NCBI RefSeq assembly: GCF_021391535.1
Contig: NZ_CP090066.1
Location: 4,301,501 to 4,365,500 of the forward strand
Direction of reading: 5' to 3'
DNA from: Aurantimonas sp. HBX-1
GTDB lineage: Bacteria > Pseudomonadota > Alphaproteobacteria > Rhizobiales > Rhizobiaceae
Length of the DNA: 64,000 nt
Part shown: in pieces, positions 18,873 through 27,463 of the stretch
Numbering within the stretch: the stretch's first letter is position 1
How the letters are laid out: every line of letters begins with the position of its first letter
Translations under genes and position numbers: made by a program
Notes under the pieces: model-generated
What the model was told of the DNA's origin: nothing
Seen by the model: the letters and a program-made list of their open reading frames with translations, nothing else
The model's database searches: none

Positions 18873-19961
18873 TCATTTCTCCCAGTCGACGCCGATGGCC
18901 TCCCGGTCGAGTTCCCGGGCTTCCTGGCGGATCTCGCGGCTTTCCTCGAGATCGGCCGCGTCCTTTTCCGTCGGCAGTTCGGCATTCCCGTTCGAGTCCG
19001 TCAGGGCGAGGCTGAAATACATCGGGAAGTGGTCGGAGCCGCTGTAGGGCAGCCGCCGCATCGCCACGAGACGGAAGCGGGCGTCATGGAAGAGATGATC
19101 CAGCGGCCAGCGCAGGAACCAGAAGCGTGCGTCGAAGGAGCTGTAGAAGCCTCGGCCGATGCGCGGATCCAGAAGCCCGGAAAGGCGCTGGAAGAGCCGG
19201 GTCGTGTGCGACCATGCCACGTCGTTGAGGTCGCCGCAGACGATGGAGGGCATCGTGTCGCCGTCGACGAGTTGGGCGACTTTCAGCAGTTCCCCGTCGC
19301 GGCCGGCGGAGTCGATGTGCGGCACCGGCGGTTCCGGATGGACGCAATAAATCCGGAAGCTCTGGCCGTCGGGGAGCGTCACCCGGGCGATGATCGAGGG
19401 GACCTCGTCCATGACCAGATTCTGGACCTGCACATCCGACAATTCGTGGCGCGAATAGAGCGCCATCCCGTAGGCGTTGCCGAGCGGCTGAACGACCTGG
19501 TGGGGCCGCCCCTCGCCGATCGGAGCAAGCGCGTCGGTCCAGGCCTGGTCGACTTCCATCAAGAGGGCGATGTCGGGGTCCGCGTCGAGCACCGCCTGGA
19601 CCGTCCGGGCATAGTCGCGGTTCGACATCTTGACGTTGGACGACAGGATCGAGACGACGTTAGGGGCGTCGCTCGGGCCGGCGAAGCGCTCCGACTGGGC
19701 CCGCCGGAGTGGGGTGAACTGCACGATGCAGGCCGCCTGGACGACGGCGACGACGGCTTGGCCGGCGAGCAGCGTCCACAGCCATCGCGGGTCGTCGACG
19801 AGCCAGATCGTGAAGGCTGCGAGCACGCCGGTGAGGGCGAGGATCTGCAGCCGCGGGAACGACAGGGTGCGCACGAAGCCGTGGGCTATGCGCACGAAGG
19901 AGAGCCCCGTCGCAGCGAGGAACAGCACCGTGAGCACGGCAAGAACCAGATGCGTGCCCAT
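18873..19961 (-). CDS. Membrane-anchored endonuclease/exonuclease/phosphatase-family protein
   Basis: 362 residues. Three N-terminal hydrophobic segments (about residues 3-20, 38-58 and 64-85) precede an EEP-fold catalytic domain: VVSILSSNVKMSNRDY, ALLMEVDQAW, GDLNDVAWSHTTRL and the closing SGSDHFPMYFSL supply the expected Asn, Glu, Asp/Asn and Asp-His active-site residues. Such proteins cleave phosphodiesters in lipids, sugars or nucleic acids, probably outside the inner membrane. The substrate is not deducible. Confidence 0.85.
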   Translation of the reverse strand: MGTHLVLAVLTVLFLAATGLSFVRIAHGFVRTLSFPRLQILALTGVLAAFTIWLVDDPRWLWTLLAGQAVVAVVQAACIVQFTPLRRAQSERFAGPSDAPNVVSILSSNVKMSNRDYARTVQAVLDADPDIALLMEVDQAWTDALAPIGEGRPHQVVQPLGNAYGMALYSRHELSDVQVQNLVMDEVPSIIARVTLPDGQSFRIYCVHPEPPVPHIDSAGRDGELLKVAQLVDGDTMPSIVCGDLNDVAWSHTTRLFQRLSGLLDPRIGRGFYSSFDARFWFLRWPLDHLFHDARFRLVAMRRLPYSGSDHFPMYFSLALTDSNGNAELPTEKDAADLEESREIRQEARELDREAIGVDWEK

Positions 19962-20438
19962 GCTCAACGACCCTGTCCCGCCCGGAGAGCCGACACCCTG
20001 CCGTGGCCATGATGCAGGCCAACCCCAACCGTCGCCATGCCAAGCTCCCAGTCTGTGTCGCGCAAGGTGGCCGTCCAGCCTGCGGCGGATCGAAACGGAC
20101 GCTCTCGCGATCGGCCGGCGTGCCGGCAAAGGGCTGCTGTCCCACCAGCCCCGAAGTAGGGGAGTGCCCTGCCGGTTCCATTGTGCTGACCGAGCCAGGC
20201 GCCGGACGGCCGGAATTTGACAATTGGCGGCGCTTGGTGTTTCTGCCGAGCCATATCCGCGACTAGCCGTCCGCGACACGCCGACCGGGTCCCTCTTTCG
20301 CAAGAGCCGCCCGGAGGTCACCATCCGCCAGCGATTTTCGCCCGCGGATGCCGTCATGCTTTGCGCATGGCATGTGTTCGGGGCCGGCTTGCCGCACCAC
20401 CTTCCGGTACGACGCCGGAAGGACGGAAGGAAGCCTTG
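19962..20438. other. 477-base intergenic region upstream of ffh
   Basis: Lies between the divergent EEP-family gene and ffh. I see no convincing gene, although the GC-rich sequence leaves long open frames. The main structural feature is the hairpin just before ffh (20400-20422). Promoters for both genes must lie here but cannot be placed with confidence. Confidence 0.4.
20400..20422 (+). promoter_or_regulatory. Perfect hairpin in the ffh leader
   Basis: CCTTCCGG (20400-20407) pairs perfectly with CCGGAAGG (20415-20422) around a seven-base loop. It ends 17 bases before the ffh ATG and just in front of the ribosome-binding segment GGAAGGAAG. It could influence translation or mRNA stability. 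Confidence 0.45.
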
Positions 20439-21989
20439 ATGTTCGATTCACTCCAGGACCGTCTCGGGTCCATCCTGAACGGCCTCACCGGCCGCGGCGC
20501 GCTGTCCGACAAGGATGTCGCCGCCGCGCTGCGCGAGGTCCGTCGGGCGCTGCTCGAGGCCGATGTCGCGCTGGAAGTCGTCCGGGACTTCACCGACCGG
20601 GTACGCGCCAAGGCCGTCGGCGCCGAGATCCTGAAGTCGATCAAGCCCGGCCAGATGGTCGTCAAGATCGTCCATGACGAGCTGATCGCGACGCTCGGCG
20701 AGACCCAGGTCCCGATCGACCTCAACGCGCCGGCGCCGGTCGTGGTGATGATGGTCGGCCTGCAGGGCTCGGGCAAGACCACGACCTCCGGCAAGATCGC
20801 CAAGCGGCTCACCGAGAAGCAGCGCAAGAAGGTGCTGATGGCCTCGCTGGACACGCGCCGGCCGGCCGCCCAGGAGCAGCTCAAGGTGCTCGGCGAGCAG
20901 ACCGGCGTCGCGACGCTGCCGATCATCGCCGGCCAGGGCCCGGTCGAGATCGCCATCCGCGCCGAGCAGGCCGCCCGCCTCGGCGGCTACGACGTCGTCA
21001 TCCTCGACACCGCCGGCCGCACGCATATCGACGAGCCGCTGATGGCCGAAATGGCCGAGATCAAGGCGCGCGCCCGGCCGCACGAGATCCTGCTGGTCGC
21101 CGACAGCCTGACCGGCCAGGACGCGGTGAACCTTGCCCGCTCCTTCGACGAGCGCGTCGGCATCACCGGCATCGTCTTGACCCGCGTCGACGGCGACGGG
21201 CGCGGCGGCGCGGCCCTCTCCATGCGCGCGGTCACCGGCAAGCCGATCAAGCTGATCGGTACCGGCGAGAAGATGGACGCGCTGGAGGATTTCCATCCGG
21301 CCCGCATCGCCGATCGCATCCTCGGCATGGGCGACATCGTCTCGCTGGTCGAGAAGGCCGCCGAGAACATCGACGCGGAACAGGCCGCGGCGATGGCCAA
21401 GCGGATGCAGTCCGGCAAGTTCGACCTCAACGATCTCGCCGAGCAGATCCGCCAGATGCAGAAGATGGGTGGCATGGGCGGCATGATGGGCATGATGCCC
21501 GGCATGGGGAAGATGAAGGACCAGATGTCGGCGGCCGGTCTCGACGACAAGATGCTGAAGCGCCAGCTCGCGGTGATCGGCTCGATGACGCCGAAGGAGC
21601 GGGCCAATCCCGACATCCTCAAGCACTCGCGCAAGAAGCGCATCGCCGCCGGCTCCGGCACCTCGTCGGCGGAGATCAACAAGCTCCTGAAGATGCACCG
21701 CCAGATGGCCGACGTCATGAAGTCCATGGGCAAGGGCAAGGGCGGCATGATGCAGAAGATGATGGGCGGGCTGGCCGGCAAGATGGGCCTCGGCGGCATG
21801 CCGGGGATGGGCGGCGGCATGCCCGACCTGTCGAAGATGGACCCCAAGGAGCTCGAGGCGATGGCCCGGGCGGCGCAGGGCGGCGGCGGCATGCCCGGCT
21901 TGCCGCAGGGCCTCGGCGGCATCGGCGGACTGCCGGGACTGCCGGGTGGCGCGCCGCGCCTGCCGGGCCTGCCGGGGAAGAAGAAATGA
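20439..21989 (+). CDS. ffh: Signal recognition particle protein Ffh
   Basis: 516 residues. Cytosolic SRP GTPase that binds 4.5S RNA and signal sequences and docks to FtsY, whose gene is 4.4 kb away. Four-helix N domain, GTPase motifs GLQGSGKTTTSGKIAKRL, LDTAGRTHID and TRVDGDGRGGAAL, then the methionine-rich M domain (MQKMGGMGGMMGMMPGMGKM). The C-terminus has a long Gly/Met/Leu/Pro tail ending PGLPGKKK, longer than in E. coli but common in alphaproteobacteria. Its stop overlaps the chorismate mutase ATG (ATGA). Confidence 0.97.
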   Translation: MFDSLQDRLGSILNGLTGRGALSDKDVAAALREVRRALLEADVALEVVRDFTDRVRAKAVGAEILKSIKPGQMVVKIVHDELIATLGETQVPIDLNAPAPVVVMMVGLQGSGKTTTSGKIAKRLTEKQRKKVLMASLDTRRPAAQEQLKVLGEQTGVATLPIIAGQGPVEIAIRAEQAARLGGYDVVILDTAGRTHIDEPLMAEMAEIKARARPHEILLVADSLTGQDAVNLARSFDERVGITGIVLTRVDGDGRGGAALSMRAVTGKPIKLIGTGEKMDALEDFHPARIADRILGMGDIVSLVEKAAENIDAEQAAAMAKRMQSGKFDLNDLAEQIRQMQKMGGMGGMMGMMPGMGKMKDQMSAAGLDDKMLKRQLAVIGSMTPKERANPDILKHSRKKRIAAGSGTSSAEINKLLKMHRQMADVMKSMGKGKGGMMQKMMGGLAGKMGLGGMPGMGGGMPDLSKMDPKELEAMARAAQGGGGMPGLPQGLGGIGGLPGLPGGAPRLPGLPGKKK

Positions 21990-22330
21990 CCGTCCTGCCG
22001 TCATCCGGCTTCGACGAGGCCGACCCGAAGACCCGGCTTGCCGCGCTGCGCCGCTCGATCGACAATATCGACGCCGCGCTGATCCACATCCTGGCCGAGC
22101 GCTTCCGCTGCACGAAGGTGGTGGGCGCGCTGAAGGCCGAGAACCAGTTGCCCCCGGCCGATCCGGCCCGGGAGCGAGAGCAGATCGAACGGCTGCGCCG
22201 GCTTGCCCACGACGCCGAACTCGATCCGGAATTCGCGGAGAAATTCCTGAACTTCATCGTGAAGGAAGTCATCCGCCACCACGAAGCCATCGCCGCCGCG
22301 CGCGGCATGCCATCATCGACAGGAGAATGA
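21986..22330 (+). CDS. Chorismate mutase, AroQ class
   Basis: 114 residues, all helical. TRLAALRRSIDNIDAALIHILAERF and VVGALKAENQLPPADPAREREQI carry the Arg/Lys pattern of the AroQ fold, which converts chorismate to prephenate for Phe/Tyr synthesis. Stand-alone and translationally coupled to ffh by a four-base overlap; rpsP follows after one base. The ffh-chorismate mutase-rpsP order is usual in Rhizobiales. Confidence 0.9.
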   Translation: MTVLPSSGFDEADPKTRLAALRRSIDNIDAALIHILAERFRCTKVVGALKAENQLPPADPAREREQIERLRRLAHDAELDPEFAEKFLNFIVKEVIRHHEAIAAARGMPSSTGE

Positions 22331-22331
22331 A

Positions 22332-22742
22332 ATGCCCTTGAAAATGCGTCTGGCCCGGGCCGGCTCGAAGAAGCGCCCCTACTACCACATCGTCGTCGCC
22401 GACGCGCGCAGCCCGCGCGACGGCCGCTTCGTCGAGCAGCTGGGTTCGTGGAACCCGCTGCTGCCGAAGGACGCGCAGCGCGTCACGCTGAAGGAAGACC
22501 GCATCAAGCATTGGCTCGGCGAAGGCGCCCAGCCGACCGACCGGGTGCTGCGCTTCCTCGACCAGGCGGGCATCGCCAACCGCCCCGAGCGCAAGAACCT
22601 GACCAAGGGCCTGCCGGGCAAGAAGGCGCAGGAGCGCGAGGCCGAGCGCAAGCAGCGCGAGGAAGACGCCGCGACTGCCGCCGCCGAGGCCGAAGCCGCC
22701 AAGAACGCGCCGGCCGAGGAAGAGACGACTTCCGCAGAGTAA
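22332..22742 (+). CDS. rpsP: 30S ribosomal protein S16
   Basis: 136 residues. Conserved start MPLKMRLARAGSKKRPYYHIVVADARSPRDGRF and the DRIKHWLGEGAQPTDRV segment identify S16. The C-terminus carries the alphaproteobacterial extension, a Lys/Glu/Ala-rich tail (about residues 96-136). It follows the chorismate mutase gene after one base. Confidence 0.97.
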   Translation: MPLKMRLARAGSKKRPYYHIVVADARSPRDGRFVEQLGSWNPLLPKDAQRVTLKEDRIKHWLGEGAQPTDRVLRFLDQAGIANRPERKNLTKGLPGKKAQEREAERKQREEDAATAAAEAEAAKNAPAEEETTSAE

Positions 22743-22783
22743 GCGTCGGACCAGTTTCGGCTGCAAGTTGACGGATGTGAGTG

Positions 22784-22806
22784 GACGGCGCCCAAGGGCG
22801 CCGTTC
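22784..22806 (+). terminator. Hairpin after rpsP
   Basis: ACGGCGCCC (22785-22793) and GGGCGCCGT (22796-22804) form an eight- to nine-base stem with a minimal loop, 40 bases past the rpsP stop, followed by TCCCTTAAG. The U-run is weak. It probably separates rpsP from the inserted diguanylate cyclase gene. Confidence 0.55.
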
Positions 22807-22846
22807 CCTTAAGCGGGCCCAGCGGCCCTGGCGTGAGGGTGCGAAC

Positions 22847-24352
22847 ATGCCGCCTGCCGAAACCTCTTCGGATCATCTGCCCGGAACCGATGCCTTCGAG
22901 CTGGCTCCCGTGCCGCTCTGGCTGGAGGATTTCAGCGGCGTGAAGGCGCTGCTCGACGAATGGCGCGCCGGCGGTGTCACCGACCTGCGGGCGCATCTTG
23001 CCGCCGATCCCGAGCGCGTGCGGGAAGCCACCCGCCGGATCGGCCTGATCGCCGTCAACCAGCGAACGCTCGAACTCTTCGAGGCTTCGAGCTACGCCGA
23101 ACTGTCGGACAATCTCGACCGGGTATTCTCCGGCGACATGCTGTCGACCCATGTCGACGAGCTTGCGCAGCTCTGGGACGGCCAGGACAATTTCACCAGC
23201 CTGGCGGTCAACTACACGCTCTCCGGCCGCCGCCTCGACGTGCAGCTGAAGGCCCGCATCCTGCCCGGCCACGAGGCGGACTGGGGCCGCGTGCTGGTGG
23301 CCACCGAGGATGTCACCGAGCGCGAGAGCGGCCGGCGTCGGATCGCCGAGAGCGAGGCCTTCGCCCGCGGCCTGTTCGAGCATTCGCCGATCTCGCTCTG
23401 GGTCGAGGATTTCAGCGTGGTCAAGCGGCTGATCGACGAGGTGCGCGAGCGCGGCGTCGTGGATTTCCGCACCTTTCTCGACGTGCATCCGGATTTCGTC
23501 GCCCGCTGCATGAGCGAGATCCGCGTGATCGACGTCAATCGGCACACGCTCGAGCTGTTCAAGGCCGCGGACAAGGCGACGCTGCTCGCGCGGCTCGCCG
23601 AAGTGTTCCGCGACGGGATGGAGCAGCATTTCCGCGAGCAGCTCGTGGACCTGTGGCACGGCAAGCTGTTCCAGCAGCGCGAGGTGGTGAACTACTCGCT
23701 GGAGAACGAGGAACTGCACGTCCACATGCAGTTCTCGGTGTTCCCGGGGCACGAGTCGGACTGGTCGCTGGTGCAGGTGGCGCTCGCCGACATCACCGCC
23801 CGCAAGAAGGCCGAGGCCTATCTCGAATATCTCGGCAAGCACGACATCCTGACCCGCCTCTACAACCGCTCGTTCTTCGTCGACGAGCTCAACCGGCTGG
23901 AGCGCAAGGGCCCGGAGCCGGTGACGCTGGTCGTGGCCGACCTCAACGGCCTGAAGGAGGTCAACGACACGCTCGGCCATGCGGCGGGCGACGCGCTGCT
24001 GCGGCGGGCCGGCGAGGTGCTGAACGAGGCGGTCGCCAGGCCGAGCCACGCGGCCCGCATCGGCGGCGACGAGTTCGTGGTGATGATGCCGGCCAGCGGC
24101 GCCGAGGAGGGCGCGCGGATGATCGCGTCGATCCAGGAACTGGTGGAGGTGAACAACCAGTTCTATCCCGGCTCTCGGCTCTCCTTCTCGCTCGGCATGG
24201 CGACGGCCGAGCCCGGCGAGCGGCTGGAGGACGCGGTGCGCCGGGCCGACCAGCTGATGTACGCCGCCAAGCGCGAGCACTATGCCAATCCCGACCGCGA
24301 CCGGCGCCAGGAAACGGCGGCGGAGCCGGCCGAAGCGCAGCCCGCCGTCTGA
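22847..24352 (+). CDS. Diguanylate cyclase with two tandem PAS-like sensor domains
   Basis: 501 residues. Two duplicated PAS-like modules (about residues 20-160 and 180-320) each begin with LW(L/V)EDFS and contain RTLELFEA / HTLELFKA, so the sensor half arose by internal duplication. A C-terminal GGDEF domain (about 328-480) has the intact active site GGDEF (406-410) and DLNGLKEVNDTLGHAAGD, so c-di-GMP synthesis is expected. The RxxD inhibitory site upstream of GGDEF is absent. Start ATG 22847 (MPPAETSSDHLPGTD). No membrane segment, so a cytosolic sensor. It splits the usual rpsP-rimM neighbourhood. Confidence 0.92.
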   Translation: MPPAETSSDHLPGTDAFELAPVPLWLEDFSGVKALLDEWRAGGVTDLRAHLAADPERVREATRRIGLIAVNQRTLELFEASSYAELSDNLDRVFSGDMLSTHVDELAQLWDGQDNFTSLAVNYTLSGRRLDVQLKARILPGHEADWGRVLVATEDVTERESGRRRIAESEAFARGLFEHSPISLWVEDFSVVKRLIDEVRERGVVDFRTFLDVHPDFVARCMSEIRVIDVNRHTLELFKAADKATLLARLAEVFRDGMEQHFREQLVDLWHGKLFQQREVVNYSLENEELHVHMQFSVFPGHESDWSLVQVALADITARKKAEAYLEYLGKHDILTRLYNRSFFVDELNRLERKGPEPVTLVVADLNGLKEVNDTLGHAAGDALLRRAGEVLNEAVARPSHAARIGGDEFVVMMPASGAEEGARMIASIQELVEVNNQFYPGSRLSFSLGMATAEPGERLEDAVRRADQLMYAAKREHYANPDRDRRQETAAEPAEAQPAV

Positions 24353-24413
24353 CTTGCCGAATCCGCCCGATGGCGGCATGGATCGGTGCCAGCCGCAAGG
24401 ATCGCCGAGACCG

Positions 24414-24995
24414 ATGCCGAATTCTCCGTCCGCGCCCGCCCATCCCGTACTGCTTGCCGTCGTCGGCGGGGCGCACGGCATCAAGGGCGAATGCCGCGTC
24501 CGATCGCTCACCGAGGACCCGACGGCGCTCGGTGCCTACGGACCGCTCTTCGACGCCGCGGGCAATCGCTACACCGTCAAGTCGGCGCGGGCGCAGAAGA
24601 ACGTCGTGGTGGTGCGCTTTGCCGAAGTCACGGACCGCAACCACGCCGAACGGATCAACGGCCGGGAACTCTTCGTCGATCGCTCGGTGCTGCCCGAGCC
24701 CGAGGACGACGACGAATTCTATCTCGGCGACCTGGTCGGGCTGGCGGTGCAGACGATCGCCGGCGATCCCGTCGGGAAGGTCGTCGCCTTCCATGATTTC
24801 GGCGCCGGCGACATCGTCGAGATCCAGCCGCCGGGCGGGCCTACGCTGATGATCCCGTTCTCGGCCGCGGCGGTGCCCGAACTCGACGTCGACGCCGGCG
24901 TGATGATCGTCGATCCGGTCGCCGCCGGGCTGGTGGAGACGCAGGACGACGACGAACCGGGGCCGGACGACGGGGCGCCGACGGACCGGGCCTGA
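24414..24995 (+). CDS. rimM: Ribosome maturation factor RimM
   Basis: 193 residues. N-terminal RimM barrel with VLLAVVGGAHGIKGECRVRSLTEDP and a PRC-barrel C-terminal domain (EFYLGDLVGLAV, VPELDVDAGVMIV). It assists 30S head maturation by binding S19. The acidic C-terminus (ETQDDDEPGPDDG) is an extension. Start ATG 24414 is chosen because homologues begin shortly before the VLLAVV strand. Confidence 0.94.
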   Translation: MPNSPSAPAHPVLLAVVGGAHGIKGECRVRSLTEDPTALGAYGPLFDAAGNRYTVKSARAQKNVVVVRFAEVTDRNHAERINGRELFVDRSVLPEPEDDDEFYLGDLVGLAVQTIAGDPVGKVVAFHDFGAGDIVEIQPPGGPTLMIPFSAAAVPELDVDAGVMIVDPVAAGLVETQDDDEPGPDDGAPTDRA

Positions 24996-25092
24996 GCCGC
25001 GGGCCGCCCGCCGGTTTGCCTTCCCGGCCGCGCCGACCTATCCCCTGCGCCAGGAGCGGCGGCGCCGCTCGCCACAGGATCGGGAGCCACCA

Positions 25093-25395
25093 ATGATCAT
25101 CGTCGCCGGAACCCTTCGCCTTTCGCAGCAGGATCTCGACGCCCTGCGCGCCGACGCCGTCGCGGTCATCTCCGCCACGCGCGCCGAACAGGGCTGCCTG
25201 GTCTATTCCTTCGCCGAGGACCTGCTCGAGCCCGGCCTGGTGCGGATCTACGAGGAATGGGAGAGCCGCGAGGATCTCGCCCGGCACGGCAAGGCCGATC
25301 ACATCGCCGCCTGGCACGCCGCGCTGAAGCGCGTGACGGTGCACGCCCGCGACCTGAAGATCGTCGAGGTCGCCAGCAGCGAGCCGCTGGCCTGA
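25093..25395 (+). CDS. ABM-domain monooxygenase-like protein
   Basis: 100 residues, a complete antibiotic-biosynthesis-monooxygenase ferredoxin-like fold: MIIVAGTLRLSQQDLD, the hallmark EQGCLVYSFAED, and RIYEEWESREDLARHGKADH. Relatives such as YgiN act on quinols without a cofactor; the substrate here is unknown. Inserted between rimM and trmD with seven bases before trmD, so probably co-transcribed with trmD. Confidence 0.85.
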   Translation: MIIVAGTLRLSQQDLDALRADAVAVISATRAEQGCLVYSFAEDLLEPGLVRIYEEWESREDLARHGKADHIAAWHAALKRVTVHARDLKIVEVASSEPLA

Positions 25396-25402
25396 GACGA
25401 CG

Positions 25403-26086
25403 ATGGGCTTTCGCGCGACGGTCCTGACGCTCTATCCGGAGATGTTTCCGGGCCCGCTCGGCGTATCGCTGGCGGGCCGCGCGCTGGAGCGCGGCGACGT
25501 CACGCTGGAGACCGTCCAGATCCGCGACTTCGGCGTCGGCCGCCACCGCATGGTCGACGACACGCCGTCCGGCGGCGGCGCCGGCATGGTCATGCGGGCC
25601 GACGTGCTGGCGGCGGCGATCGACCACGCGGCGCCCGTCGGCGACGCCCGGCCGCGGCTGCTGATGAGCCCGCGCGGCCGGCCGCTCGACCAGCGCCGCG
25701 TCCGCGCGCTGGCGGCCGGCGAGGGCGCGGTCATCGTCTGCGGCCGCTTCGAGGGCGTCGACGAGCGGGTCATCGCGGGGCGCGGGCTCGAGGAAGTGTC
25801 GATCGGCGACTACATCCTCTCCGGCGGCGAGATCGCCGCCCTGGTGCTGCTCGACGCCGTGGTGCGCCTGCTGCCGGGGGTGATGGGCAACGCGCTGTCC
25901 GGCGAGGCCGAGAGCTTCGAGGCGGGGCTCCTGGAGCATCCGCACTACACCCGCCCCGCCGAATGGGAGGGGCAGGCGATCCCGGCGGTGCTGACCTCGG
26001 GGGACCACGGCGCGGTGGAACGCTGGCGCCGGGCGGAGGCGGAGCGGATCACCGCCGCGCGGCGACCGGATCTGCTCGGGCGCTGA
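25403..26086 (+). CDS. trmD: tRNA (guanine-N1-)-methyltransferase TrmD
   Basis: 227 residues, SPOUT-class enzyme methylating G37 of tRNAs reading CNN and related codons. VLTLYPEMFPGPLG, the TPSGGGAGMVMRADV loop and the trefoil-knot SIGDYILSGGEIAALVLLDAVVRLLPGV identify it clearly. Housekeeping gene of the ribosomal-protein cluster, though its usual neighbour rplS lies 2.4 kb downstream beyond two minus-strand genes. Confidence 0.97.
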   Translation: MGFRATVLTLYPEMFPGPLGVSLAGRALERGDVTLETVQIRDFGVGRHRMVDDTPSGGGAGMVMRADVLAAAIDHAAPVGDARPRLLMSPRGRPLDQRRVRALAAGEGAVIVCGRFEGVDERVIAGRGLEEVSIGDYILSGGEIAALVLLDAVVRLLPGVMGNALSGEAESFEAGLLEHPHYTRPAEWEGQAIPAVLTSGDHGAVERWRRAEAERITAARRPDLLGR

Positions 26087-26111
26087 CGTCCGGATAAGAC
26101 GTTCGTTCCGA

Positions 26112-27383
26112 CTAACGCTTGTCGAGCACGTCGTGCCATTCGGCGTGGCGGTCGAACTGCGCCTTGGCGAACGGGCAGAGCGGCAGGATCGAGCGCCCGG
26201 CGCTGCGCGCGTCCTCTACCGCCCGCCGCACCAGGTGCTCGCCCACCTTGCGGCCACGCCAGGCATCCGGAACGCTGGTGTGGTCGATGATCAGCAGGCG
26301 GGCGCCGGCCCGGCTGTAGCTCATCTCCGCCTCCAGCCCGTCGCGCCGCAGCAGGTAGCGCCCCTTGGCGGGACCTTCCTCGCGCTGGATGTCGGCCGGG
26401 TCGAGCGGCGTCGGTTCGGGCAGGTTCTCGGCCGCCGGTTCGGGCCTTGCCGTCACGTCGCGTGGGCGGCCCGGAACGCCGGGAGCACATTCCAGCGCAT
26501 CGCGGTCCCATTTGCCGAGGCTTGCCGCGCCCCGGTAGGTGGATTCGAGGAAGGCCAGCAGCGTGGCGTCGGGATCGGCGGCTTCCCGCACCGCGTCGTA
26601 GGGCAGGACGAACTCGCCGAGACCGCTCGCCCAGAAGGCCGCTTCCGGTTCGATCGTCGCGGCCGAATAGCCGGCCGGCGTCGGATAGGCGTAGGCATAG
26701 AAGGCGGGATAGTCGATGCCGCCACCGCCCGGCCAGAACCCCGCCGAGGCGACCTCGTGGTCGTAGGCCTCGCGGGTGATGCTGTCGGGCAGAGCCGGGA
26801 TGCCCCCCGGATGCAGCGGCGCGGTGCGGCCTGAAAAGCGGGTCACGGCGAGATCGAAGCTGCCCCAGAAGAAATGCGACGGGCTCTGCTTGCCGAGAAA
26901 CGAGGTGCGGAAGGCCTTGAACACCCGGTCGGCGGCGACGGTCGCGCGGAAGAAGCGCGTCACGGCGTCGGCGTCGTAGGGCCGGTCGCGGTGGTCGTCG
27001 ACGAAGGCGACGGGATCGGCGACCTCGTTGGGCCGGCCGTTGAAGCGCGGCGTGCCGCCGAGTTCGCCGACCAGCGCCACGAACCGGGCGTGGAACGCCG
27101 CCACCGTCATCGGCTCCAGCGCGAAGCTCTCGATGCCGCCGTCGCTGTTCGTCCCGATGACCCGGTGGTCGAGAAGGTCGAAGACGATCTCGATCCCCGG
27201 ACCATCGGGTATCGGCGACGTCGTCAGGCCGCGGGCCGTCACGTAGAGCGTGGCGGTCCAGGAATGGTTGAGCCAGGGCGTGTGCGCCAGCCGATACTTG
27301 CCGACGATCTGCGTATAGAGCTGCAGCGCCTGGCAGGTCTCCCGCCAGGCGAGATAGGGAATGTCAGGCCAGTGCCGCGCCAT
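26112..27383 (-). CDS. DUF5996 domain fused to a GNAT-like acetyltransferase
   Basis: 423 residues. Residues 1 to about 300 are a DUF5996 protein (MARHWPDIPYLAWRETCQALQLYTQIVGK, LTTSPIPDGPGIEIVFDLLDH, FFWGSFDLAVTRFSGR, GFWPGGGGIDYPAFYAYAYPTPAG). After a Pro/Glu linker, residues about 335-423 are a YidJ/YjdJ-type short acetyltransferase (LIIDHTSVPDAWRGRKVGEHLV and PLCPFAKAQFDRHAEWHDVL). Each half is normally a separate protein. DUF5996 has no known function. The frame is continuous with no sign of error at the join. Confidence 0.85.
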   Translation of the reverse strand: MARHWPDIPYLAWRETCQALQLYTQIVGKYRLAHTPWLNHSWTATLYVTARGLTTSPIPDGPGIEIVFDLLDHRVIGTNSDGGIESFALEPMTVAAFHARFVALVGELGGTPRFNGRPNEVADPVAFVDDHRDRPYDADAVTRFFRATVAADRVFKAFRTSFLGKQSPSHFFWGSFDLAVTRFSGRTAPLHPGGIPALPDSITREAYDHEVASAGFWPGGGGIDYPAFYAYAYPTPAGYSAATIEPEAAFWASGLGEFVLPYDAVREAADPDATLLAFLESTYRGAASLGKWDRDALECAPGVPGRPRDVTARPEPAAENLPEPTPLDPADIQREEGPAKGRYLLRRDGLEAEMSYSRAGARLLIIDHTSVPDAWRGRKVGEHLVRRAVEDARSAGRSILPLCPFAKAQFDRHAEWHDVLDKR

Positions 27384-27463
27384 GGGTCATCTCCGGTCTC
27401 GATCCGGAAAGCCTAGCACCCGCCGCCGCGCGCCGCAGCCTCGAGTCGGCGCTGTCCCCGGGT

